Of a stretch of DNA of 47,198 nt, positions 14,764 to 22,208 are shown in pieces. The stretch is taken from the NCBI GenBank assembly GCA_003521845.1, contig DPHB01000004.1, positions 21,493 through 68,690 of the forward strand. The letters run 5' to 3'. The translations under genes and the position numbers were made by a program. Numbering within the stretch: position 1 is the stretch's first letter; every line of letters begins with the position of its first letter. The stretch is from Oceanospirillaceae bacterium. Lineage in GTDB: Bacteria > Pseudomonadota > Gammaproteobacteria > Pseudomonadales > Balneatricaceae. Below the pieces are notes generated by a model, which was given only the letters and a program-made list of their open reading frames with translations, was not told where the DNA came from and ran no database searches.

Positions 14764-15601
14764 TTTACCCAGTGTTGCTCAGGTAGCGCAGGCTTTTAGT
14801 CAAGCCGCTCGGCATTATGATGCCGTGGCTGGTTTGCAACGCCAAGCCGCCGATCACCTTATTGGCCAATGTGCTTCTAACCTGCGTGGTCAGGTGCTGG
14901 ACATTGGCTGTGGTACGGGTTACCTCACTAGGCAGGTGCTGCAACAAGCCGCTGTTACTCAAGTTTTGGGCGTTGATGTTGCTGAGGGTATGTTGGATTG
15001 GTGCCGAGAACATATAAGTGATGCTAGGTGTGATTGGCTGCAAGCGGATGCGCAGGCTTTGCCACTGGCCGATAGCAGCCTAGATGGTGTGGTATCGTCA
15101 CTCGCCATTCAATGGTGTGCTGATGAGCAAGCTTTGTTTTCTAATATAAGCCGTGTGTTACGCTCTGATGGCCGTTTATTTGCTACCACTTTAGGGCCAG
15201 ACACCTTGTCAGAATTGCGCTGGGCCTGGCAGCAGGTGGATGACTTTCAGCATGTAAATGAGTTTGTGCCACAAGCGGAATTGCTGCACGCCGTGCAACC
15301 TTATTTTAGTCAGATTGATATTCAGGTTCATACTATTTGCTTAAAGTTCGACAAGGTCAGCGAAATCCTACGTGAGCTAAAGCAACTAGGCGCTAGTAAC
15401 CATAATCTTGGTGCCAGTCGAGGTTTAACCACAGGCAACCAATTGCGCAGCATGACGGCGGCGTACGAAAGCTTACGTGATGAGCAGGGTAAATTGCCCG
15501 TTAGTTATCAAATTTATACCATTAACGCGCAACAACCTTTAGCTTGCCATTGCGAGCAAAGCGAAGCAACCTCTGGCAGTTTAGCAATGGCGGTACTCTA
15601 A
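14756..15601 (+). CDS. bioC: Malonyl-[ACP] O-methyltransferase, with repeat-encoded C-terminal tail
   Basis: This SAM-dependent methyltransferase has 281 residues from the ATG at 14756, which overlaps bioH and follows GGAGG. Motif I is VLDIGCGTGYLT (residues 48-59), followed by the acidic VDVAEGM and LQADAQALPLADSSLDGVVSSLAIQW. BioC methylates malonyl-ACP so that fatty-acid synthesis can build the pimeloyl chain. E. coli BioC has 251 residues; here the last ~19 residues (ACHCEQSEATSGSLAMAVL) are encoded by a MITE-like repeat (copy C) that runs through the stop codon. CHCEQSEAT is what this repeat family gives when translated. The catalytic core looks complete, so the gene is probably functional with a foreign tail. 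Confidence 0.93.
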   Translation: MSSLPSVAQVAQAFSQAARHYDAVAGLQRQAADHLIGQCASNLRGQVLDIGCGTGYLTRQVLQQAAVTQVLGVDVAEGMLDWCREHISDARCDWLQADAQALPLADSSLDGVVSSLAIQWCADEQALFSNISRVLRSDGRLFATTLGPDTLSELRWAWQQVDDFQHVNEFVPQAELLHAVQPYFSQIDIQVHTICLKFDKVSEILRELKQLGASNHNLGASRGLTTGNQLRSMTAAYESLRDEQGKLPVSYQIYTINAQQPLACHCEQSEATSGSLAMAVL

Positions 15602-15637
15602 CGAGATTGCCACGGTACTGTGTACCTCGCAATGACG
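15547..15637. repeat. MITE-like repeat, copy C, overlapping the 3' end of bioC
   Basis: The element begins CCATTGCGAGCAAAGCGAAGCAACC and ends TACCTCGCAATGACG, with inverted ends like copies A, B and D. Its interior is shorter and different (about 90 bp in total). The first 55 bases are in the bioC frame and include its stop codon; bioD starts 43 bases after the element. This is the only copy located inside a tandem operon. Confidence 0.78.
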
Positions 15638-15680
15638 CATTGTTGGAGCCTTCTTTAATACTCGTACAAGGACATCACAG

Positions 15681-16373
15681 ATGAGCAAGAAACAAAGCTA
15701 TTTTATCGCTGGTACTGATACCGATGCTGGCAAAACCTTGGTAGCCTGCGGATTGTTGGCCAGAGCTAAAATAGATGGTTTGAGCACGGCTGCTGTGAAA
15801 CCTGTCGCAGCGGGCTGTGAAGAAACCCCTGATGGCCTACGTAACGATGACGCTGAGCAGCTATTAGCGCAATGCACCTTGCCGTTGATATACGAACAAG
15901 TGAACCCTATTGCCTTTGCCCCACCAATTGCTCCGCACATCGCTGCCGCTAAGCAAGGTACGCGTATGAATGCGGGGCGTTTGGCAGGTTTTACCCGAGG
16001 CGTTTTGATGCTCGGCGCTGACCTAACCATTGTCGAAGGTGCTGGCGGCTGGCGCGTCCCCCTAAACGAACGTGAAACCCTTGCCGAATTGCCGAAACAA
16101 TTGCAGTTGCCAGTGATTCTAGTGGTAGGCATGAAGCTGGGGTGTATTTCTCATACCTTACTGACGGTAGAAGCCATCAAGCGTGATGGCCTTCGATTAG
16201 CCGGTTGGGTCGCCAATCACATCGACCCAGATATGTCAGAATTTGAAGCTAACCTGGATACGCTCAAATCTAGCCTAGCTGCCCCCTTACTTGGCGTCGT
16301 ACCACATCTAACTGAAACAGGTAGCCTAGCCCAAGCTTCAGCCGCAGCGGAATATTTAGTTCTCCCAGCCTAA
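15681..16373 (+). CDS. bioD: Dethiobiotin synthetase
   Basis: This 230-residue P-loop ATPase begins MSKKQSYFIAGTDTDAGKTLVACGLL, with the P-loop GTDTDAGKT at residues 11-19. It carries the KPVAAGC substrate loop, VEGAGGWRVPLNE, and GWVANHIDP near the adenine site. BioD closes the ureido ring of 7,8-diaminopelargonate with CO2 and ATP to make dethiobiotin. AAGGA lies upstream of the ATG. It is the last gene of the bio operon; a repeat element of about 90 bp separates it from bioC, which could weaken coupling. A long palindrome follows its stop. Confidence 0.97.
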   Translation: MSKKQSYFIAGTDTDAGKTLVACGLLARAKIDGLSTAAVKPVAAGCEETPDGLRNDDAEQLLAQCTLPLIYEQVNPIAFAPPIAPHIAAAKQGTRMNAGRLAGFTRGVLMLGADLTIVEGAGGWRVPLNERETLAELPKQLQLPVILVVGMKLGCISHTLLTVEAIKRDGLRLAGWVANHIDPDMSEFEANLDTLKSSLAAPLLGVVPHLTETGSLAQASAAAEYLVLPA

Positions 16374-16395
16374 CTTCACCAGCGTTCAAAAAATG

Positions 16396-16446
16396 AAACA
16401 TAGACTGGCACTTTGGGGTCAGACCCCAAAGTGCCAGTCTATGTTT
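16396..16446. repeat. 51-bp near-perfect palindrome after bioD
   Basis: The left arm (16396-16420, from AAACATAGACTGG to TTTGGGGTC) is perfectly complementary to the right arm (16422-16446) around a single central A. The GGGGTC-A-GACCCC core and ACTGGCAC segments resemble REP/RAYT-type palindromes. It sits between bioD and the acyl-CoA dehydrogenase promoter region and could terminate the bio operon. Confidence 0.85.
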
Positions 16447-16461
16447 ACATTTGGTTACATT

Positions 16462-16475
16462 AAAACATTTGTTTG
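16462..16475. promoter_or_regulatory. PsrA-like operator, distal site (imperfect)
   Basis: AAAAC-ATTT-GTTTG differs by one base from the Pseudomonas PsrA motif (G/C)AAAC-N2-4-GTTT(G/C). Its centre is 59 bp upstream of the centre of a perfect site, ahead of the acyl-CoA dehydrogenase gene. Confidence 0.5.
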
Positions 16476-16515
16476 ACTAGTCGGTCGCGCTTGTCTCTTG
16501 TGCTTGTTTCGGGTA

Positions 16516-16539
16516 TTTTTCAAACATACGTTTGAAAAA
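16516..16539. promoter_or_regulatory. PsrA-like fatty-acid-responsive operator, proximal site
   Basis: TTTTTCAAAC-ATAC-GTTTGAAAAA is a perfect inverted repeat with 10-bp arms. Its core CAAAC-N4-GTTTG fits the PsrA consensus exactly. PsrA is a TetR-type repressor of beta-oxidation genes in Pseudomonas that is released by long-chain acyl groups. The site ends 15 bases before the start codon, just ahead of the ribosome site. Confidence 0.7.
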
Positions 16540-16554
16540 TTATTTGGAGTTGCC

Positions 16555-18354
16555 ATGCCTACTTATCGTGTCCCCCGCCGTGAAATCCAATTTGTTATGC
16601 ACGAAGTGCTGGATATGGCGCAGCATTATCAGTCTATTCCTGGTGCCGAAGAAGTCGATGCCGAGATGATTGATGCCATTTTAGAAGAAGGTGCCAAGTT
16701 TGCAGAAAACGAAATTGCACCATTAAATATGAGCGGTGATGCCGAAGGTTGTACCTGGAAGGATGGCGTAGTGACGACGCCCACAGGCTTTAAAGCCGCT
16801 TATGATCAATTTGTGGAAGCCGGCTGGCCATCTTTGGCTTCTAAGCCTGAAGTGGGTGGGCAAGGTTTGCCGGAGTCATTGGGCACCATGTTGAACGAGC
16901 TAACGGGTACCGCCAACTGGTCTTGGAGCATGTACCCAGGTTTAAGCCACGGGGCCATGAATACTTTGGAAGCCCACGGCACGCAAGAGCAAAAGCAGGC
17001 CTATTTGTTGCCTTTGGTTGAAGGTCGTTGGACTGGTACCATGTGTTTGACCGAGCCGCATTGTGGTACTGATTTAGGTTTGTTGCGCACCAGGGCAGAA
17101 CCGCAATCTGATGGTAGCTACAGTATTACTGGCACCAAGATTTTTATCTCTGCTGGTGAACATGACCTAGTTGATAACATTGTGCATATTGTTTTGGCAC
17201 GCTTACCAGACGCACCCACTGGTACTAAGGGTATCTCTCTATTTATTGTGCCTAAATTTAACGTTAATGCTGATGGCTCTATGGGCGAACGCAACGGTGT
17301 GGTTTGTGGCTCGATTGAAGAAAAAATGGGCATCCATGCCAACTCTACCTGTGTCATGAACTTTGACGGTGCCAAGGGCTATTTGATTGGCCCCGCTAAC
17401 AAGGGTTTAAACTGCATGTTTACCTTTATGAACACGGCTCGAATTGGTACTGCCGTGCAGGGTTTGTGTTCTGCCGAAGGTTCTTTCCAGGGTGCCTTGG
17501 AATACGCCAAGGAGCGTTTGCAAATGCGTGCCTTGACTGGCCCTGCAGAGCCAGACAAGCCAGCTGACCCGATTATTGTGCACCCTGACGTACGGCGTAT
17601 GCTGCTGACTCAAAAAGCCTTTGCCGAAGGCGGCCGGATGTTGGTTTACTATGCATCACAATTGAATGACATTGTTAACCGCGGTACAGATGCCGACGCG
17701 AAAAAGGAAGCAGAAACTCTTTTGGCACTGCTTACGCCTATTGCTAAGGCCTTTATGACCGAGACCGGCTTGGAAAGCGCGAACTTGGGTATGCAATGCT
17801 TTGGTGGCCATGGTTTCATCAAAGAAAACGGCATGGAACAGCTGGTGCGTGATGCGCGTATTGCCACCATCTACGAAGGTACCACGGGTATTCAGGCTTT
17901 GGACTTGTTAGGTCGTAAGGTGTTAATGACGCAAGGCGAAACACTGCGTGCCTTCACCAAGCAGATTCATCAGTTCTGTAAAGCTGAAGCCGAAAACGAT
18001 GCTATGCAAGAATTTGTTAAGCCCCTAGCTGAGTTGAATAAGGAGTGGGGGGATGTCACCATGCAGGTGGGCATGAAAGCCATGCAAAACCGTGATGAAG
18101 TGGGGGCGGCCTCTGTTGATTACTTGATGTATTCAGGTTACGTGGCCTTGGCTTACATGTTTGCTAAAGCGGCTAAAGTTGCTCAACAAGCCCTCGCTGG
18201 TGAAACAACAGAAGCGGACTTTTACAATGCCAAGTTGTTCACAGCGCGTTTCTACTTTGCACGCTTGCTACCACGTTCTAAGTCTCATGTTGCCACCATG
18301 AACTCTGGTGCCGATAACCTACAAGGATTGGGTGCTGAGCATTTTAGCTTCTAA
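16555..18354 (+). CDS. Acyl-CoA dehydrogenase (large, ~600-residue type)
   Basis: This 599-residue flavoprotein begins MPTYRVPRREIQFVMHEVLDM; GGAG lies just upstream, and the longer frame from 16498 is rejected because it runs through the operator. Family blocks are MCLTEPHCGTDLGLLRTRAEP, YSITGTKIFISAGEHDL, EEKMGIHANSTCVMNFDGAKGYLIG, NTARIGTAVQG and the catalytic-region IYEGTTGIQALDLLGRK, with an extra C-terminal domain typical of the 600-residue subfamily. It oxidises acyl-CoA to trans-2-enoyl-CoA, passing electrons to ETF. Paralogues of this type follow the bio operon in Pseudomonas. PsrA-like sites indicate induction by fatty acids. Confidence 0.93.
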   Translation: MPTYRVPRREIQFVMHEVLDMAQHYQSIPGAEEVDAEMIDAILEEGAKFAENEIAPLNMSGDAEGCTWKDGVVTTPTGFKAAYDQFVEAGWPSLASKPEVGGQGLPESLGTMLNELTGTANWSWSMYPGLSHGAMNTLEAHGTQEQKQAYLLPLVEGRWTGTMCLTEPHCGTDLGLLRTRAEPQSDGSYSITGTKIFISAGEHDLVDNIVHIVLARLPDAPTGTKGISLFIVPKFNVNADGSMGERNGVVCGSIEEKMGIHANSTCVMNFDGAKGYLIGPANKGLNCMFTFMNTARIGTAVQGLCSAEGSFQGALEYAKERLQMRALTGPAEPDKPADPIIVHPDVRRMLLTQKAFAEGGRMLVYYASQLNDIVNRGTDADAKKEAETLLALLTPIAKAFMTETGLESANLGMQCFGGHGFIKENGMEQLVRDARIATIYEGTTGIQALDLLGRKVLMTQGETLRAFTKQIHQFCKAEAENDAMQEFVKPLAELNKEWGDVTMQVGMKAMQNRDEVGAASVDYLMYSGYVALAYMFAKAAKVAQQALAGETTEADFYNAKLFTARFYFARLLPRSKSHVATMNSGADNLQGLGAEHFSF

Positions 18355-18386
18355 ACTAGCCGCGAATAGTTAAATCATTGCTATAG

Positions 18387-18414
18387 AAGCCCATCAGAGA
18401 TGATGGGCTTTTTT
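18387..18414 (+). terminator. Rho-independent terminator after the acyl-CoA dehydrogenase gene
   Basis: AAGCCCATCA pairs with TGATGGGCTT around a GAGA loop, followed by a T run to 18414. It may also serve the convergent dgkA transcript. Confidence 0.88.
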
Positions 18415-18460
18415 GGTTGTGGCGATTAAATACCATGGCCTTGCGGCAGGGGGCAATCTC

Positions 18461-18832
18461 CTAGTTAGAAAAATGTCGGTAGGTAAATTCTATCCAAGTG
18501 TAGGCGAATAATAGGGTGGCCAGAAAAACGGCGGCCGAGCCCATGTCCTTGGCGGCCCCTGTTAGATCGTGATGATCGGTACTGATGCGATCAAGAGTGG
18601 CTTCAATAGCTGAGTTAAGGTGCTCAACTATGAGTACCAGTACCCCAACACCAATGAGAATAATGCGTTCTACGGGTGATTCACCCAGGATGAATACAAA
18701 GGGTAGTGTGATGATAAAGATGGTTGTGTATTCACGCATAGCCGCTTCTGAATGAAAGCAGTAGCGCATGCCCTTAAGCGAAAAAATGAGTGCCTTCCAA
18801 AAACGGAAAACACCTTTGTTTTTAGGGTACAT
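18461..18832 (-). CDS. dgkA: Diacylglycerol kinase
   Basis: This small membrane enzyme of 123 residues carries the DgkA signature in EHLNSAIEATLDRI followed by DLTGAAKDMGSAAVFLA. It has three hydrophobic segments and an N-terminal amphipathic part, as in E. coli DgkA (about 122 residues). It phosphorylates diacylglycerol in the inner membrane, recycling lipid left from periplasmic glucan synthesis. Two ATGs occur (18838 and 18832); AGGA touches the first and is properly spaced for the second, so I choose 18832. It is followed on the same strand by nothing close and converges on the acyl-CoA dehydrogenase gene. Confidence 0.95.
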   Translation of the reverse strand: MYPKNKGVFRFWKALIFSLKGMRYCFHSEAAMREYTTIFIITLPFVFILGESPVERIILIGVGVLVLIVEHLNSAIEATLDRISTDHHDLTGAAKDMGSAAVFLATLLFAYTWIEFTYRHFSN

Positions 18833-18872
18833 AGTCATTCCTGTTTATTATTGTTGTTAGCCTAGGTTTTGT

Positions 18873-19391
18873 TTAAGTTGTGGCGTTGTATTCTTCTATT
18901 ACCTGCTTGCACCAATTCGCAATACGCGCTTCCGTGAGTTCGTGCTGGTTGTCTTCATCCACAGCTAGGCCTACAAAGCGGCTGTTGTTGTCAATGGCAG
19001 CCTTGGATTTTTCAAACTTGTAGCCCTGCGTAGAACAATAACCTAAAGGCTTGGCACCTAAGCTACACAGTTTATCGTGTAAAAGTCCCACGGCATCTTG
19101 ATACCATTCAGGGTAGCCTATTTGGTCGCCACAACCATAGACAGCAAAGTATTTTCCGGAGAGGTCTAGGGCATCTAGCTCATCCCATATGTCTTCCCAG
19201 TCTGCTTGTAGCTCACCATAATCCCAAGTTGGAATGCCACAGATAAACAGCGCGTATTCCTGCATCAGAGTCACGGGTTCGTCGGCAATGTTATGTAAAT
19301 TACTGGCCAAGGGCGCTAGCTGCTCTTGCACTTGCTCGGCAACATCTTCGGTGTTGCCAGTAGTGGATCCAAAAAAGATACCGATGCTCAT
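18873..19391 (-). CDS. fldB: Flavodoxin (FldB-like)
   Basis: This 172-residue long-chain flavodoxin has the FMN phosphate loop FFGSTTGNTEDVA (residues 6-18), the tryptophan loop GIPTWDYGELQADWED and the tyrosine loop YGCGDQIGYPEWYQDA. The segment EDIWDELDALDLSGKYFAVYGCGDQ and the WCKQVI ending read closer to E. coli FldB than FldA. Flavodoxins carry single electrons to radical-SAM and other enzymes; BioB and QueE in this window are such enzymes, but a link is inference. It is followed by dgkA on the same strand with a gap of 40 bases. Confidence 0.9.
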   Translation of the reverse strand: MSIGIFFGSTTGNTEDVAEQVQEQLAPLASNLHNIADEPVTLMQEYALFICGIPTWDYGELQADWEDIWDELDALDLSGKYFAVYGCGDQIGYPEWYQDAVGLLHDKLCSLGAKPLGYCSTQGYKFEKSKAAIDNNSRFVGLAVDEDNQHELTEARIANWCKQVIEEYNATT

Positions 19392-19716
19392 ATAATGTCC
19401 TGAATTAGCCCTTGCTTAGGATGTTGCCTAGAGAACAAACTGGCCTGTATTGATGTGGGCGCTAGTTTAAGGGGTTCCCTGCCAGATGGCAAAGTCAGAT
19501 GGCAAAACAGCTTATTTTATCAATACCCTTCTTATTATCTAAGAATTTTTCCTAAACTCCGTTGCGCTGGTAGTAGGGGGCATGTGCGGGTGATAGGATA
19601 CAAGTGCTTTCCACAGCATTAGTGGCGACTTGGCGATCTGGACACTGTTCAGATCGCTTTTTTTTGCTTTAGGTTTTGTTTTGTGTGCTTTTTGCTCGCT
19701 TGCGTCCGCGTTTTGT
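19392..19716. other. 325-base gene-free gap; possible small RNA on the plus strand
   Basis: No plausible protein gene is seen here between two minus-strand genes. The gap holds a strong plus-strand terminator (19633-19665). A weak -10-like TATTAT at 19533-19538 has no convincing -35. A transcript from about 19545 to 19665 would be ~120 bases, with a small hairpin (AGTGCT/AGCATT near 19601-19618) before the terminator. It does not match any small RNA I recognise. Confidence 0.35.
19633..19665 (+). terminator. Strong plus-strand terminator without an upstream gene
   Basis: GCGATCTG (19633-19640) pairs with CAGATCGC (19650-19657), followed by eight T. On the minus strand no T run follows, so it is oriented plus, while both neighbouring genes are minus. 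It could end an unannotated RNA, or be a one-sided relic that acts on cobO. Confidence 0.75.
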
Positions 19717-20322
19717 TTAGTACTCAATGCCTGGCTGTGCCTTGATGCCTTGACGAAAAGCATGCTTAATGTCCTTCACTTCACTTACCGTATCAGCAGC
19801 TTCTATTAAGGCCTCAGGCGCACCACGTCCAGTGATGACCACATTTTGATGTTCTGGGCGTGCCGCTAGAGTTGCGATCACTTCATGCAAATCAAGTAAC
19901 CCCTGATTGAACATATAAGTCAGTTCATCAAGAATAACCAGATGCAACTCTGGGTTTTGCAAACGTTGCTTGGCCATGGCCCATGCTTGGTCTGCGGCCA
20001 GCTTATCGGCAGCATGATTTTGGGTTTCCCAAGTAAAGCCAGCACCCAGTGCGTGATAGTCTACCTTGGGGTGGTCAGCAAAAAACAATTCTTCCCCACA
20101 CTCCCAAGCACCCTTGATAAATTGAATCACCGAGCACTCATGACCATAGCCTAGGCTGCGCGCTAGCATGCCGAAGGCTGAACTGCTTTTGCCTTTGCCG
20201 TTACCCGTCAGTAACACCAGGATGCCTTGCTGTTTATCGGCCGCGGCAATTTTTTTATCGATCTGTTGTTTTATCTTTGCCATGCGTTGTTGATGTTGCT
20301 CTGGTGTGGCTGGTTTCTTCAT
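19717..20322 (-). CDS. cobO: Cob(I)yrinic acid a,c-diamide adenosyltransferase
   Basis: This 201-residue protein of the CobA/CobO/BtuR family has the modified P-loop TGNGKGKSSSAFGMLARSLGYG (residues ~39-60). It carries VIQFIKGAWECGEE, HLVILDELTYMFNQGLLD, and NVVITGRGAPEALIEAAD. It transfers the adenosyl group from ATP to the cobalt of corrinoids. The family length is about 200. It is divergent from cobU-cobT-cobC-cobS, with 186 bases between the starts. No cobalamin riboswitch core is recognisable in that gap. The plus-strand terminator beyond its end is not oriented for it. Confidence 0.95.
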   Translation of the reverse strand: MKKPATPEQHQQRMAKIKQQIDKKIAAADKQQGILVLLTGNGKGKSSSAFGMLARSLGYGHECSVIQFIKGAWECGEELFFADHPKVDYHALGAGFTWETQNHAADKLAADQAWAMAKQRLQNPELHLVILDELTYMFNQGLLDLHEVIATLAARPEHQNVVITGRGAPEALIEAADTVSEVKDIKHAFRQGIKAQPGIEY

Positions 20323-20508
20323 GGCTTTTGCTCAAGTTGATGATATTGCTTGCAAGTCTAAAGCAGCCAAGGCAGAGGAAGCAAGGGTAGCGCAATATTA
20401 GCTTTAAAATGCGCAGTGAAATGAATGTGAAGGGTCGTTTTTAAGTATTAATCAGCCCCTTAACTCGGTAAACTTAGTTTTTGCTCTAGCCCTGAGAATC
20501 ATTCTGTT

Positions 20509-21075
20509 ATGACCAGCCCTCAACCACTGCGACACTTGTATTTAGGCGGCGCTCGTTCGGGTAAAAGTGTGTTGGCGGAAAATGCCGCGCATAGTTGGTT
20601 GCAGAGCAATCCAAACGGGCAGGTGGTGTATATAGCGACCGCTCAAGTTTGGGATAAAGAGATGCAAGTGCGGGTAAGTCAGCATCAGCAACGCCGCCCT
20701 GAACATTGGCAGCTAGTAGAAGAGCCCATGCAATTAGCAGAAGTGCTGACTTCATACCGTCACGCTGCGCAACCAACTTGCGTATTAGTTGACTGCCTCA
20801 CCCTTTGGTTGACCAATCAATTGTGTCAGCAGGTTGACGATGATACCGATGCTGAAGTTGTAGCTCAGCAGGCCGTGCATGAACTGGCTGAGGTAGTTGA
20901 AAACTATTCTGGGCAGCTGTTGTTGGTAAGCAATGAAGTGGGCAGCGGTATTGTGCCCATGGGTGAATTAAGTCGCCAATTCCAGGACTTATCCGGTTTG
21001 ATGAATCAGCTTCTAGCTCGCGCATGTGATAAGGCCACGTTGGTGGTAGCAGGCTTGCCACTGGTTTTAAAATAG
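20509..21075 (+). CDS. cobU: Adenosylcobinamide kinase / adenosylcobinamide-phosphate guanylyltransferase
   Basis: This 188-residue protein carries the P-loop LYLGGARSGKSVLAE (residues ~10-24), VYIATAQVWDKEMQVRVSQHQQRRP with the guanylylated histidine region, LVDCLTLWLTN, and VSNEVGSGIVPMGELSRQFQD. These are standard CobU/CobP motifs. The enzyme phosphorylates adenosylcobinamide and then forms adenosyl-GDP-cobinamide in nucleotide-loop assembly. The ribosome site is weak and overlaps a small palindrome (TGAGAATCATTCTGT at 20493-20507). It begins the cobU-cobT-cobC-cobS run. Confidence 0.95.
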   Translation: MTSPQPLRHLYLGGARSGKSVLAENAAHSWLQSNPNGQVVYIATAQVWDKEMQVRVSQHQQRRPEHWQLVEEPMQLAEVLTSYRHAAQPTCVLVDCLTLWLTNQLCQQVDDDTDAEVVAQQAVHELAEVVENYSGQLLLVSNEVGSGIVPMGELSRQFQDLSGLMNQLLARACDKATLVVAGLPLVLK

Positions 21076-21149
21076 CAATGCTAGGTGCGGCAACAGCATC
21101 TAAAGAAATACAAACCCATCGTTAACTATAGATATAAAAGAGAAAGCAC

Positions 21150-22205
21150 ATGAGTATGGATTGGATTAATGATTCCCTTGCAAGTTTAAACGAATCTGCG
21201 CAGGCAGCGGGCCGAGAGCGTCAAGGCCAATTGACTAAGCCGCCGGGATCATTAGGTGATTTAGAAGCCATGGCAGTACGCTTGTGTGCTATGCAAGGTG
21301 TGGATAAACCATGCGTTGATAATGCTCAGATTGTGGTGTTCGCTGGCGATCATGGTATTACTGAAGAAGGCGTCTCGGCCTTTCCACAAGTGGTGACAGG
21401 CGAGATGATCAAGAATTTTTCTGCTGGTGGCGCTGCCATTACAGCACTAGCTGGTCAGCAGGGCGCTGATTTTGAAGTGGTTAACGTGGGTATTGTGGTC
21501 GATCTGCCTGTTATGGATAAGGTTATTGATGCCACCGTTATGGCAGGCACCGCTAACTTTGCTAAGCAGGCCGCAATGACAACAGATCAGCTAGCGGCAG
21601 CGCTAAAAGCCGGTAAAGCCGCGGCAGAACGGGCCCACGCCAAGGGTGCCAGGCTATTTATTGGTGGCGACATGGGCATTGGTAACACTAGTTCGGCGAC
21701 GGCTTTGTCTGCTTGGGTGTTAAATGATGATGCTAATAATCATGTTGGCCCTGGTACTGGCCTGGATGCTGAAGGTGTGAGCCACAAGGGCAAGGTGATT
21801 GCTGCGGCATTGGCAACTCATGCTGACGCCATGACGTCGCCAATCGAAGCTTTGCGTCATGTTGGCGGTTTAGAAATTGCGGCTCTCGTGGGCGCTTATA
21901 TACGTTGCGCGCAATTGGGTGTCACGGTTTTAGTCGATGGTTTTATTACCACTGCGGCGGCCTTAATTGCCGCCCAAATTCAACCTAAGCTAGGCACATG
22001 GTTGTTCTTTTCCCATGCTTCTGCCGAACCTGGACACCAAGCTATGGTGGATGCCCTGCAAGCCAAGCCTCTTTTGAATTTAGGTATGCGTTTGGGTGAA
22101 GGCAGTGGTGCTGGCGTGGCCTTGTCGATTCTAAAAAGTGCCTGCGTGACGCACAACAATATGGCTACCTTCGCGGAAGCGGCTGTATCTGGCAAAAACG
22201 CTTAA
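21150..22205 (+). CDS. cobT: Nicotinate-nucleotide-dimethylbenzimidazole phosphoribosyltransferase
   Basis: This 351-residue protein carries LTKPPGSLGDLEAMAVRLCAMQG, VFAGDHGITEEGVSAFPQ, GDMGIGNTSSATAL, VGPGTGLD and FSHASAEPGHQ, all hallmarks of CobT; the conserved catalytic glutamate is near the end (LGEGSGAG). It makes alpha-ribazole 5'-phosphate from nicotinate mononucleotide and dimethylbenzimidazole, the lower ligand of cobalamin. Length matches the family (about 350). It lies 74 bases after cobU and 3 bases before cobC. Confidence 0.97.
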   Translation: MSMDWINDSLASLNESAQAAGRERQGQLTKPPGSLGDLEAMAVRLCAMQGVDKPCVDNAQIVVFAGDHGITEEGVSAFPQVVTGEMIKNFSAGGAAITALAGQQGADFEVVNVGIVVDLPVMDKVIDATVMAGTANFAKQAAMTTDQLAAALKAGKAAAERAHAKGARLFIGGDMGIGNTSSATALSAWVLNDDANNHVGPGTGLDAEGVSHKGKVIAAALATHADAMTSPIEALRHVGGLEIAALVGAYIRCAQLGVTVLVDGFITTAAALIAAQIQPKLGTWLFFSHASAEPGHQAMVDALQAKPLLNLGMRLGEGSGAGVALSILKSACVTHNNMATFAEAAVSGKNA

Positions 22206-22208
22206 GCT

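Noticed and set aside
20323..20508. Cobalamin riboswitch in the cobO/cobU gap
   Set aside because: The conserved B12-box core is not recognisable in either orientation.
20507..20776. Minus-strand frame opposite cobU
   Set aside because: It is antisense to the clear cobU coding sequence and shows no family features.
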